A stretch of 21,185 nt of DNA from contig CAMNZV010000004.1 in NCBI GenBank assembly GCA_946575275.1, positions 1 through 21,185 of the forward strand, read 5' to 3'. A program made the translations under genes and the position numbers. This document shows, in pieces, positions 13,674 to 21,185 of this stretch (position 1 is the stretch's first letter; the number at the start of each line of letters is the position of its first letter). The DNA comes from an uncultured Clostridium sp. GTDB lineage: Bacteria > Bacillota > Clostridia > Clostridiales > Clostridiaceae. The notes below the pieces were generated by a model. That model worked only from the letters and a program-made list of their open reading frames with translations, was not told where the DNA came from and did no database searches.

Positions 13674-14354
13674 TCATGCTCTGGTTCTTTCACTTAATAC
13701 ACCATCAACTATCACATAAACTTTATCACAAAACTCCAGCATTCTTTCATCATGAGTAACCATAATGGTTGCCTTTTTTTGTTCCTTGGTCTCTTTGGCT
13801 AATAACTTTACAACTTCATACGCTCTATTGGTATCTAAGCTTGCAGTTGGTTCATCAGCAAAGATTACAGAGGGTTGATGATATAATGCCTTGGCAATTG
13901 CTGAACGCTGTCTTTCACCACCTGATAATTCATTCGGGTATTTATCCTTAAGTTTTTCCACATCGAGCTTTAGAAACAGTTCATTCATCCATTCTTGGTT
14001 AACTTTCGATTTGGTTATTTTATTATATAAAACCATTTGCTCTTTAATAGTTAAAAACGGAATTAAATTAGAAGCTTGTAATATAAACCCAATATTCTCT
14101 AAACGTATTTTTGATTTTTCCTTAATATCTAACTCGCTAAAAGGTTTACCATTTAATAAAACTCTTCCTGTAGTTGGTTTTTGTAATCCACCTAATATAG
14201 TCAAAAACGTTGATTTACCTGACCCTGATGGACCCACAATACCAATAAGCTCACCTTCATTAGCAACAAAATTTGTTTCTTTCAGTGCTCTAATTACATT
14301 ATCACCTTGCAAAAAATCTTTGGTTACACCAGTCATTTCTATTAATCGTTTCAT
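13674..14354 (-). CDS. ABC transporter ATP-binding protein (MacB/HrtA-like)
   Basis: This 226-residue ABC ATPase has Walker A GPSGSGKST at about 42-50, the Q-loop in GFILQASNLIP (about 89-99), the signature LSGGERQR at about 142-149, Walker B VIFADEPTASLD (about 162-173) and the switch His in MVTHDERM (about 197-204). The type with a preceding FtsX-like permease is that of MacB/LolD/HrtA systems. These act as mechanical exporters (peptides, lipoproteins, heme) rather than channel transporters. Its start follows AGGAGGTTAAT, which includes the permease stop codon, so the two are tightly coupled. Substrate unknown; HrtAB-type heme efflux is possible given the companion permease. Confidence 0.88.
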   Translation of the reverse strand: MKRLIEMTGVTKDFLQGDNVIRALKETNFVANEGELIGIVGPSGSGKSTFLTILGGLQKPTTGRVLLNGKPFSELDIKEKSKIRLENIGFILQASNLIPFLTIKEQMVLYNKITKSKVNQEWMNELFLKLDVEKLKDKYPNELSGGERQRSAIAKALYHQPSVIFADEPTASLDTNRAYEVVKLLAKETKEQKKATIMVTHDERMLEFCDKVYVIVDGVLSERTRA

Positions 14355-14355
14355 A

Positions 14356-15426
14356 TTAACCTCCTATGGCCTTTAATGGGTCTATTTTCAACACCGCACT
14401 CACAGAGAATAATCCTCCAAAAAGGGCAAATAAGAAAAAGGCTACTGTGATTATTAGATAAAAAAGAATGTTTACAGCAAACGGAATAATATCAGATAAA
14501 AATATTCCTGATAATGCTGTAAGCACTAAGCCAATTAGAATTCCAAATGCCACAAGTAAAAACGTTTGAACAATAACAGATGCCCCAATATAACCATTCG
14601 ATATACCTTGAGCTTTCATTACCCCAAACATACTGGTTTTCTGAATGGTTAGTACATAAATAGATATGCCCAGTACAAATGCTGTAATAATTATTAAAAA
14701 AATAATCATAACTGAAAATGTTAATACTTGAGCGGTATAACCCGGTAAAGTTGATATGTAGTCCTCGGTTGTATAACTAAGTAGATTACCTGGCAAATTA
14801 TTAATTTCACCCTTAACAACTATACCACTGAACAAATCTGGTGTGTTGTTTGATCCATAACGGTAAGCCTGCCATGTGTCTAAGCTCATAAAAACAACAG
14901 GTGCTGTTTGATATGTTGTTTTTGAAGAAAATCCAATAATCTCATATTGCTGTTCGCTTCCTGTGACACCTAGAAAATCTCCAATCTCATACCCTTCTTT
15001 TTTAAGCTCTTCATCAACAATAACTTGATTATCCATTAAAGTAAGATCCTCATGTTCCGTTGGTTTAATAAAACTATCATTATCGATTCCAAAGAAATAC
15101 ACATCTACTCTTGAATCAAGTATATTTTCAGCTAAAGGATTATTAATAACTGCTGGAAACAAACCTAATTTTGTCTTTGCTCCATTTACTTCAATCCCAT
15201 CATAATCAGCTTGTTCCATATATGACATCATCATATTATCATTGGCATCAACCGTTAAAACAATTTGATCTGAATTCCACTGTTCTATGGCATTTGTATA
15301 AGATGAAGCAAGCCCATTGGCCAATGATGTTAAAAAGTAAACTAAATAGCTAATAAGTGCAACTACCGCAATAATTAGAGCGAATTTCGTTTTAGAATAC
15401 TTTAATTCTTTAAATGCTAAAAACAT
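14356..15426 (-). CDS. FtsX/MacB-type ABC permease (HrtB-like)
   Basis: This 356-residue permease has one N-terminal span (about 15-38), a large extracytoplasmic domain (about 40-230) and three C-terminal spans (about 233-260, 285-308, 318-345), the FtsX/MacB/HrtB layout. It opens MFLAFKELKYSKTKFALII, much like HrtB/DevC permeases, and ends in the family's LKIDPLKAIGG. The partner ATPase follows directly. AGGAGAG precedes the ATG. The upstream neighbour in the same direction, 11 bases away, is the remnant glutathione peroxidase, so the three share a transcript. Heme or another toxic molecule is a plausible substrate, but this is inference from resemblance only. Confidence 0.83.
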   Translation of the reverse strand: MFLAFKELKYSKTKFALIIAVVALISYLVYFLTSLANGLASSYTNAIEQWNSDQIVLTVDANDNMMMSYMEQADYDGIEVNGAKTKLGLFPAVINNPLAENILDSRVDVYFFGIDNDSFIKPTEHEDLTLMDNQVIVDEELKKEGYEIGDFLGVTGSEQQYEIIGFSSKTTYQTAPVVFMSLDTWQAYRYGSNNTPDLFSGIVVKGEINNLPGNLLSYTTEDYISTLPGYTAQVLTFSVMIIFLIIITAFVLGISIYVLTIQKTSMFGVMKAQGISNGYIGASVIVQTFLLVAFGILIGLVLTALSGIFLSDIIPFAVNILFYLIITVAFFLFALFGGLFSVSAVLKIDPLKAIGG

Positions 15427-15437
15427 ATGCTCTCTCC

Positions 15438-15653
15438 TTATCTGTTGTTTTTTTGTAATAATCTCTCAATGTCTTGAGCAATCTTATTCGGTTTTACACG
15501 AGGTGAATATCGTTTAATAACTCTCCCGTTTTGATCAACTAAAAACTTTGTAAAGTTCCACTTAATTTTTTGATTAAAAAAACCTTTTTTATATTGCTCT
15601 AATTCAACAACATTGTTATTAATATCTTCAATCCTGATTTGATATAAACTCAT
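15438..15653 (-). pseudogene. Glutathione peroxidase with the middle deleted
   Basis: This 71-codon frame joins the two ends of a glutathione peroxidase. Residues 1-23 ([20 protein letters not shown]) match the family start. Residues 30-71 ([20 protein letters not shown] and onward) match the family end, including the W-N-F motif with W32 and N33. The family is about 160-180 residues long, so some 90-100 codons are missing, in frame, near residues 24-29. The lost part holds the catalytic Cys/Sec and Gln, so it cannot be a peroxidase. It precedes the ABC permease by 11 bases and may now serve mainly as a leader for that operon. Confidence 0.78.
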
Positions 15654-15816
15654 ATTAACCTACATTTTTTTTACTTATTATTATAATAAATATACTTATA
15701 TCACAAATAAACATTAATTTCAACTCTGTGTATGTATCTTACAATTATTTATTTTTTATGTCAATATACGATAATCTAGCATCGCGTTAGTAGTAAAGAT
15801 TGGATGAGGAAAATAG

Positions 15817-15850
15817 AAATGCCTTGACACTTCAAAATGTCAAGGCATTT
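15817..15850 (-). terminator. Terminator after the antiporter gene
   Basis: AAATGCCTTGACA (15817-15829) and TGTCAAGGCATTT (15838-15850) form a perfect 13-base stem with an 8-base loop. It is followed on the minus strand by a broken T run (CTATTTT). It lies 28 bases after the antiporter stop. Confidence 0.78.
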
Positions 15851-15877
15851 AATCCATAGATACTTTACAAAATTATT

Positions 15878-17500
15878 CTAATCTTTATTTGTTTCATCAA
15901 CCCTTGGATATTCAAGTTCATTCTCAACTTTAATCATAATTACTTTATCATATTCAAAGAGTAAGGTGTCTCCAACCGGAACAATGATGTCACTACCTTT
16001 ACGTTGCACCATGATAATGAGGCGATCTTGGGGCAAATCTAAATCTTTGATATATTGATTTCCCCATTGGTGACCACTTGGAATTGTGAATTCAATAAGA
16101 TCATGTCCACTTTCATCAAAATGAGTTTCACCACCTAAGACAATAGTGTCATTTTCTTCTATGGTTATATGTCCTCTAGGAACAATCGTTTTGCCATTAC
16201 GTTCAATTTTGGCAACAATAAAGTCGAATGTAAGGTTCAAATCCTTTACCTTACTACCAATTAAACTACTATTTGGGTGAATTCTTGTTTCTAAAAAGCC
16301 AATTTCCGCTTTGTCTTGATAGTAGTTGAAGGTCTGTAAGACTGTATCATTAGGATCTAGCATATCCCATCGCCTTGCTGCTGGTGGCATTAACGAGCCT
16401 TGAACCAGCGAAGATAGTACACAGATACCAAATACTATATGGTAAATATCAACTGAGAAAACCGCGTTACTATTCACAGCCATAATTGCAAAAGCAATAG
16501 TAGCAGCACCACGAATACCCGCTAATGAAACTATATTTAATTGATTACGTTTGAGGCGAAATGGCAACATGAGACCATAAACAGTTACTGGACGAGCAAT
16601 GATAGTCATAAATAACATAATGGCAAGTGCTATTGGGAATGTCTTAACGAAATCTGTGAAGTTGGACAAAAGACCCAAGATGAAAAATAGACCAATCTGC
16701 ATAATTTCACTAAATCCATCAAAGAAAAAGACGATATCACGCTTACCTCGGAATTCCATATTGCCAAGATAAATACCTAGAATATAGAGGGCCAAGTAAC
16801 CATTTCCACCAAGAATATCTGTTGCAGCAAAAGTAATAAGCATGGCTGAAACCATAAAAACGGAATAAAGTCCGTCTGCTTCTATTGAAAGATTTTTAAG
16901 TAATTTTCCAATAACAAATGCAAAAACAAAACCCATGAGAATTCCGAGTGCTACCTGAGATAAAATCAGAATAGGAATGGAGACATCGGATCCTATAATT
17001 ACAGATAAGAATACCATTGTCATTGTATAAGCAGTAGGGTCATTTGATCCACTTTCAAGTTCAAGTAGAGACGCTGAGTTGTATTTTAAATTTAAGTTTT
17101 TTGACCGTAGTATATTCGATACACTCGCATAATCCGTTGAACCAACAATAGACCCAATAAGCATACCTTCTAATAAATCAAAACCTAGAACAAAATGAGC
17201 AAATAAACCTGTGACTAATGCTGTGACTATAACTCCCAAGGAACTAAGTACAATCGCCTCTTTTGCAACAGGTTTGGCCATCTTCCAACTAGTTCAAAAC
17301 CCACCATAGAACATGATTACCATGAGTGCAATCGTAGCAAAATTATTTGCAAATTCGAAATTCTCAAATTCAAGTCCCATCACGCCAAAGACCATTCCAA
17401 GCACGATAAATAATAATAGTGCTGGTATCCCATACTTGTTGGAAAAACGAATGGCGAATAGTGCAAGGATAAAAATAATACCTATAAATAAATAATACAT
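15878..17500 (-). pseudogene. K+(Na+)/H+ antiporter with two RCK_C domains, interrupted by TGA
   Basis: This is a cation/proton antiporter of the CPA1 family (NhaP2/KhtU/CpaA-like), about 540 codons. The membrane part (about 1-380) includes the G-S-T-D-Y-A and E-L-E-S-G-S-N-D-P motifs of the ion site. The C-terminal part has two RCK_C/TrkA_C-like domains (FLETRIHPNSSLIGSKV... and FTIPSGHQWGNQYIKDL...), which in CpaA/KhtT-type systems can bind c-di-AMP. The true start is ATG at 17500, with AAAGGAG before it. An in-frame TGA at 17296-17294 replaces a residue after F-Y-G-G-F, where the family normally has Gly, so a single GGA-to-TGA change would explain it. The frame resumes at once (TSWKMAKPVAKEA). 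Without readthrough or restart at the ATG at 17281 the gene is dead. Confidence 0.83.
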
Positions 17501-17598
17501 AAAACTCCTTTCTAACAAAATAACATAAAGAAAATATTTGTAAAAATGATAATTTTTATCCCCATTACAAAGATTATTTAGTTTTTGAGCCAATCTCC

Positions 17599-17626
17599 AT
17601 TTTACCATAATTTATATAAAGGTCAA
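17599..17626 (-). promoter_or_regulatory. Promoter of the antiporter gene
   Basis: On the minus strand TTGACC (17626-17621) and TAAAAT (17604-17599) are 16 bases apart. This gives a leader of roughly 90 bases before the ATG at 17500. Confidence 0.55.
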
Positions 17627-17740
17627 CCGAACACCGCTAGAATATACATTTTTAGCTAAGATTTCACTGCTCAATTTTAAACCCTTCCCTAAGACTACTT
17701 TGTATTGCTTGTCATCCAAGTCTTCTGTTCTTTCATCGAA

Positions 17741-18016
17741 TCATTGATCTAGCATTTCCATTAAAGATAGATTTGCAATGATATCATATCCATTATTATA
17801 TCCTCTAGGCCTAATAATCACTGTTCCCATGTCCTGAATTTGACCCAAGCCAATCCCCTCTGGAAAACTATGGGCAATGATAATCTGATTACACCCCATA
17901 GGTGGCATGATTTCTAGCCTTGATCGAAGAATACCCAGTATTTTTTGCTGCTCTGTGTCAGAAAGATTCCCACTTAGTTTAGAAATGTCATACCAAAATG
18001 GATCAATTTGAATACC
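17741..18016 (-). pseudogene. Histidine-phosphatase-like 3' fragment
   Basis: A minus-strand frame reads GIQIDPFWYDISKLSGNLSD, then IIIAHSFPEGIGLGQIQDMG and a final SLMEMLDQ before TGA. It resembles the C-terminal part of histidine phosphatase family proteins (the H-S-F-P-E-G-x-G-L-G segment and a closing helix). The N-terminal RHG catalytic motif is absent. Its upstream end lies inside the 3' end of the flavin reductase gene in another frame, so a deletion seems to have fused the two. After the TGA the frame stays open to 17612 (FDERTEDLDDKQYKVVLGKG and onward), which I do not recognise. A relic with a moderate family call. Confidence 0.5.
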
Positions 18017-18438
18017 AGTAACGTTGCCATTCCAAATAATCCTCCTTTTACTAAAGTTCCAGCATAGTTACAATTAAAGTATTCTGGGATACCTTTTAGG
18101 AATTCCTCTGCAACTCGCAATTGGCTCGCTTCCTCAAAGCCTCCTTGAATAATAAATGACATTTTTCCATACTTTTTCTTTTCTCTGTCGATTGTCTCTA
18201 GAAATTCCAAGAACAATCCAGGAACACCCTCCACATATAGAGGAACTACAAAAATAATAGATTTACTTTCATAGAATGCTTTTCTGCATTCATTCCATAG
18301 ATTCTTATTATTTATAGAAAGAATATCTGCAGTATTTTCAGAATAATCCAATAATCCTTCTTGTACTTTGCGAGCAATTATATATGAAGTACTTCTATGA
18401 TTACTTTGTGGTGAACAACTAAATATTGTATAATGCAT
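17974..18438 (-). CDS. Flavodoxin-like NAD(P)H-dependent FMN reductase, altered 3' end
   Basis: This 154-residue flavodoxin-fold protein shows the FMN phosphate loop CSPQSNHRSTS (about 6-16), a second strand IIFVVPLYVEGVPG (about 61-74) that contacts the flavin ring, and FIIQGGFEEASQ (about 95-106). The match to flavodoxin/NADPH-dependent FMN reductases runs to about GTLVKGGLFG (residue 134). The last 20 residues (MATLLVFKLIHFGMTFLN) are unlike the family and derive from an out-of-frame phosphatase fragment. So the natural C-terminus, usually several tens of residues longer, is lost. ATG 18438 is chosen over an upstream start because AAGGAAGGA precedes it and the family begins MxYTIFSCSP. It may fold poorly. 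Confidence 0.65.
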   Translation of the reverse strand: MHYTIFSCSPQSNHRSTSYIIARKVQEGLLDYSENTADILSINNKNLWNECRKAFYESKSIIFVVPLYVEGVPGLFLEFLETIDREKKKYGKMSFIIQGGFEEASQLRVAEEFLKGIPEYFNCNYAGTLVKGGLFGMATLLVFKLIHFGMTFLN

Positions 18439-18510
18439 TACGTAGTCCTTCCTTATCCGATAATTCGTATACGCCAAGAGAATCCGAATGAAAATTCATG
18501 TTTCCAAGTA

Positions 18511-18550
18511 TAAAAAAGACATTGAATGTCATCTGTCCATTCAACGTCTT
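18511..18550 (-). terminator. Terminator of rlmD
   Basis: AAGACATTGAATG (18516-18528) pairs with CATTCAACGTCTT (18538-18550) with one wobble and a 9-base loop. On the minus strand it is followed by TTTTTT. It lies about 33 bases past the rlmD stop. Confidence 0.87.
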
Positions 18551-18582
18551 ATAGCCTGTCAAGCCACTAGTATAACTGAGTT

Positions 18583-19950
18583 TTATATCTTTTCAATCTT
18601 CACGATAACTTCAACATGACTTGTTTGTGAAAACATATCCACTGGCTGAATCCTTAAAACCTCATATCCCTCTTCACTTAATATCCTTAAATCCCTAGCC
18701 AATGTGCTAGCATCACAAGAAACATAGACTATTTTATTAACCTTACTTTTTGAAATAGCATCTAAAAGTTTTATATCACAGCCCTTTCTTGGGGGATCTA
18801 CAACAATTACATCAGCCTTCACACCATTATCTATTAAAGCTGGAATAATTTCTTCAGATTTACCAACAAAGAATTCTACATTATCTATATTATTAATTTT
18901 AGCATTTTCTTTAGCATTGTTTATAGCAGCTTCAACTATTTCTACACCATAAACCTTTTTAGCCCCTTGTGATAAAAATAAAGAAATTGTACCTGTACCA
19001 CAATATGCATCAATAACTGTTTCATTGCCAGTTAAACCTGCATATTCTAAAGCTTTGTTATATAACACCTCTGTCTGTCTTGGATTTACCTGAAAAAAAG
19101 AAAGGGGTGATATATTAAATTTAAAGTTACCTATGTAATCTTGAATAGTATCCTCTCCATAAAGGGTAATACATTCATTACCTAATATAACGTTTGTATT
19201 GTAAGGATTAATGTTTAGAATTATACTTTTAACATTTGGTATTTCTTCTTTAATATTAGTTGTAAATTCATCTAAAGAAGGGACATCCCTTTTAGTTGCA
19301 ACAAGAACAACCATTATTTCCTTAGTTTTAAAGCCATTTCGAACCATTATATGTCTAATTAAGCCATCCTTTTGAAATTCCCCATCTATTGTAGAGGGTT
19401 TTATATTATTAAAAAGAATCCATTTTTTCGTTATAGATATAATTTTATCTGCAACTGGATCTTGAATAATACATTTATCTATATCTATAATATTGTGGCT
19501 TCTTGGAGCATAAAAGCCTATTGATAGTTTATTATTTACTATTCCAATAGGAAGCTGAACCTTGTTTCGATACCTAAAGGAGTGATCCTCATTACCTAAA
19601 GGATATTCCACTAAATTATCATTTAAGCCTGCTATTTTATTTATGCAATCCTTAACTCTATTATGTTTAAAGTTTAATTGCTTTTTATAGGACATATGCT
19701 GCAAGGTGCAACCACCACATTTATTAAAATAATTACATTTAGGGTCAATTCTATCAGGAGAGGACTCTAAGATAGAAGATATTTTGCCATAGGCATATTT
19801 ACTTTTAACCTTTAAAATTTTAGCTTTAATTTTTTCACCACAAATTGCACCTTGTATAAAAACAGGGAAGCCCATATCCTTTGCAATGCCTTCCCCTTCA
19901 TAACCTTCTGAAATTATATTAACGGTATATTCTTTATTCTTTTCAAACAA
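18583..19950 (-). CDS. rlmD: 23S rRNA (uracil-C5)-methyltransferase, RlmD type
   Basis: This 455-residue SAM-dependent methyltransferase of the TrmA/RlmD/RlmCD family methylates a uracil in 23S rRNA. A TRAM RNA-binding domain (about 1-60) is followed by the [4Fe-4S] ligands C72, C78, C81 and C160. The central domain includes [10 protein letters not shown] (281-290). SAM motif I is [14 protein letters not shown] (312-325). The motif DPPRKGC is at 385-391, and the catalytic Cys is C412 in [14 protein letters not shown]. It ends in the usual [11 protein letters not shown]. Translation starts at TTG 19950, with GAGGTGA seven bases before it. Complete and intact, unlike most genes to its left. In Firmicutes a paralogue may modify two sites (RlmCD), so the exact target is not certain. 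Confidence 0.93.
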   Translation of the reverse strand: MFEKNKEYTVNIISEGYEGEGIAKDMGFPVFIQGAICGEKIKAKILKVKSKYAYGKISSILESSPDRIDPKCNYFNKCGGCTLQHMSYKKQLNFKHNRVKDCINKIAGLNDNLVEYPLGNEDHSFRYRNKVQLPIGIVNNKLSIGFYAPRSHNIIDIDKCIIQDPVADKIISITKKWILFNNIKPSTIDGEFQKDGLIRHIMVRNGFKTKEIMVVLVATKRDVPSLDEFTTNIKEEIPNVKSIILNINPYNTNVILGNECITLYGEDTIQDYIGNFKFNISPLSFFQVNPRQTEVLYNKALEYAGLTGNETVIDAYCGTGTISLFLSQGAKKVYGVEIVEAAINNAKENAKINNIDNVEFFVGKSEEIIPALIDNGVKADVIVVDPPRKGCDIKLLDAISKSKVNKIVYVSCDASTLARDLRILSEEGYEVLRIQPVDMFSQTSHVEVIVKIEKI

Positions 19951-19999
19951 CTTAGCTCACCTCATTAAATTAGTTACACTAAATTATATCATATAATAT

Positions 20000-20011
20000 T
20001 AACAATTGTTA
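20000..20011. repeat. Perfect 12-base palindrome TAACAATTGTTA
   Basis: It overlaps the stop codon of the DUF1540 gene and lies upstream of rlmD on the minus strand, near a -10-like TATAAT. It may be an operator or a weak hairpin. AT-rich, so chance is possible. Confidence 0.3.
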
Positions 20012-20359
20012 TTTATATGTTTCACACATAGTTTTAGATACACCATTATTAGAACCATAGATATTAACATCTTTAGCCTCACAATTACCATTTAGATTAT
20101 AGGTACAGTTACTAGCCTTACAAAGGATTTGTGGGTTCATACCAGTTATATGATTTGAAAATCCATTGACGATTCCACCCATATAATTAAAATCTCCTAC
20201 AGAATCCTGCATACCAGAATCTCTTTCTTCAACAAAGTTAGCACAAAAAGTATCAGAACTAGTGCTTGATGTAACCCCTTCTATTAAAATATTATTAGCA
20301 GAACATAGTCCTTGTTCATTATGCATACATACATGTGCACCACATTGTAATCTTGCCAT
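20009..20359 (-). CDS. Tandem DUF1540 cysteine-rich protein
   Basis: This 116-residue protein is made of two DUF1540 repeats. Each has the pattern C-x4-C-x(4-6)-G-x-C followed by a conserved I-x-I-x-G and a final Cys-x-x-F/Y. Repeat 1 runs about 3-43 (LQCGAHVCMHNEQGLCSANN) and repeat 2 about 78-116 (ILCKASNCTYNLNGNCEAKD). The four cysteines of each probably bind metal. The linker between them is Gly/Asn-rich. The start at 20359 is preferred over ATG 20368 because GAAAGGA then has normal spacing. DUF1540 proteins are common and small in clostridia, sometimes linked to sporulation, but have no proven function. It is divergent from cobT. Confidence 0.85.
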   Translation of the reverse strand: MARLQCGAHVCMHNEQGLCSANNILIEGVTSSTSSDTFCANFVEERDSGMQDSVGDFNYMGGIVNGFSNHITGMNPQILCKASNCTYNLNGNCEAKDVNIYGSNNGVSKTMCETYK

Positions 20360-20447
20360 AAATATCATCCTTTCAAAATTAGTTATGGTATAGTTTTATA
20401 CAATTTATGTCCACATATACATACAAATTATTATTTTCTTCAATTAT

Positions 20448-20476
20448 TTGAAAAACCTAATTAACTTAGGTATTAT
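20448..20476 (+). promoter_or_regulatory. cobT promoter with a palindrome filling the spacer
   Basis: TTGAAA (20448-20453) and TATTAT (20471-20476) are 17 bases apart. The dyad ACCTAA-TTAAC-TTAGGT (20455-20471) occupies almost exactly the spacer, the classic place for a repressor site. No cobalamin riboswitch is visible in the leader. Confidence 0.5.
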
Positions 20477-20517
20477 TAATATATTAGAAAATAGCTTATG
20501 GGGGGCTTAATAAGGCT

Positions 20518-21185
20518 ATGAAATATAAAGAAATTACAAAGGCAGATGAAAAGGCAAAATTAGAGGCAAGAAAACGCTGGGACAGTATTGCAAAACCTTT
20601 AAGAAGTTTAGGCCTTTTAGAAGAGGCAATAATAAAAATAGCAGGATGTTATGGCACTAGTAATGTAAATATTAATAAAAAGGCTTTAATTACTATGTGT
20701 GCAGATAATGGTATAGTTCTAGAGGGGGTTACCCAAACAACACAGGAAATAACTGCTCTTGTTGCAGAAAACTTCACTAAAGATAAGGCAACAGTAAGCA
20801 TTATGTGCAAGAAATTGGGAGTAGATTTATTTCCTATAGATATTGGTATATATAGAGATTTAGATAGTTATTTATTAGAGGATAATGGATTAAAGCCCTT
20901 TAATTTAATAAACAGAAAAATATCCTATGGAACAAAGAGTTTTTTTAAAGAGGCTGCCATGACTAAAGAGGATACTATAAAGGCTATTGATGTTGGAATA
21001 GACTTAGTTAAAAATCTTAAGGATATGGGATACAATATAATTGCTACAGGGGAAATGGGAATTGGAAATACATCAACTAGTAGTGCAGTTGCAGCAGTTT
21101 TTTTAGAGGAAAAGGTTGAAAGGGTAACAGGAAAAGGTGCGGGGTTATCAGATGAAGGCCTAGAACGAAAGATATTTGTTATTAA
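20518..21185 (+). CDS. cobT: Nicotinate-nucleotide--dimethylbenzimidazole phosphoribosyltransferase, partial
   Basis: CobT activates the lower-ligand base of cobalamin by moving the phosphoribosyl group from nicotinate mononucleotide to dimethylbenzimidazole. About 222 of some 350 residues are in the window; the 3' end runs off. Visible are RWDSIAKPLRSLGLLEEAII (about 21-40, the usual S-I/L-A-K-P-x-x-S-L-G), MCADNGIVLEGVTQ (about 60-73), VDLFPIDIGI (about 102-111), KISYGTKSF, and TGEMGIGNTSTSSAV (about 180-194), the conserved nucleotide loop. The start ATG is at 20518; the ribosome site is weak (AAGG two bases before, or GGGGGG twelve before), which suggests modest translation. Other cobalamin genes may follow beyond the window. 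Confidence 0.92.
   Translation, partial: MKYKEITKADEKAKLEARKRWDSIAKPLRSLGLLEEAIIKIAGCYGTSNVNINKKALITMCADNGIVLEGVTQTTQEITALVAENFTKDKATVSIMCKKLGVDLFPIDIGIYRDLDSYLLEDNGLKPFNLINRKISYGTKSFFKEAAMTKEDTIKAIDVGIDLVKNLKDMGYNIIATGEMGIGNTSTSSAVAAVFLEEKVERVTGKGAGLSDEGLERKIFVI

Noticed and set aside
17294..17296. TGA in the antiporter as selenocysteine or tryptophan codon
   Set aside because: The family has glycine here, no selenocysteine insertion structure is evident, and TGA is a normal stop for other genes in the window.
1..21185. CRISPR array, tRNA or rRNA
   Set aside because: No regular repeat-spacer pattern, tRNA cloverleaf or rRNA segment was seen on reading both strands.

Overview
The window is AT-rich and fits an anaerobic low-GC Firmicute of clostridial type. 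The evidence is clostridial-style FeS proteins (ferredoxin-fused permease, MinD-type ATPases with ferredoxin inserts, NifU/NifX-like proteins), Crp/Fnr regulators, strong AAGGAGG-type ribosome binding sites, and a core-like right end with rlmD, a DUF1540 protein and cobT. The species cannot be fixed from the sequence.

Layout. (1) 1-663: the 3' part of a large serine recombinase that has lost its front, probably the edge of a decayed mobile element. (2) 676-3026: a Crp-family regulator facing a cupin gene and two half-permeases, the second carrying a C-terminal [4Fe-4S] ferredoxin, closed by a clear terminator. (3) 3133-8968: a long operon with a strong promoter flanked by two copies of TGNCATATGNCA. 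Its order is DUF5320, DUF134 regulator, NifU-like scaffold, NifX-like, two MinD-like ATPases with ferredoxin inserts, MBL-fold protein, Mrp/Nbp35 ATPase, C_GCAxxG_C_C protein and a second NifX-like protein. This gene set resembles the orange-protein (ORP) clusters of anaerobes and looks like a metal-sulfur cofactor assembly or carrier system. (4) 9001-9333: a CGGC-domain protein. (5) 9479-12930: an Fnr/Flp regulator, a short Ric-like di-iron protein, a P1B metal ATPase with a CPG motif, and a separate HMA metallochaperone. Perfect FNR boxes precede both the Ric gene and the HMA gene. (6) 12931-18438: a mosaic of relics and a few intact genes: an isomerase fragment, an ABC pair of HrtAB/MacB type, a glutathione peroxidase with its middle deleted, a K+(Na+)/H+ antiporter with a nonsense codon, and a flavin reductase whose 3' end runs into a phosphatase fragment. 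(7) 18511-21185: rlmD, a two-repeat DUF1540 protein and divergent cobT, which runs off the window.

How they work together. Block 3 probably builds or carries an Fe-S or mixed-metal-sulfur centre. Block 5 looks like a small oxygen/NO-responsive regulon pairing FeS repair with metal efflux. Several genes carry single lesions (a frameshift in mrp, a TAG in the C_GCAxxG_C_C gene, a TGA in the antiporter, deletions in gpx and the recombinase), so the stretch looks like accessory DNA in decay, unless some lesions are sequencing errors.
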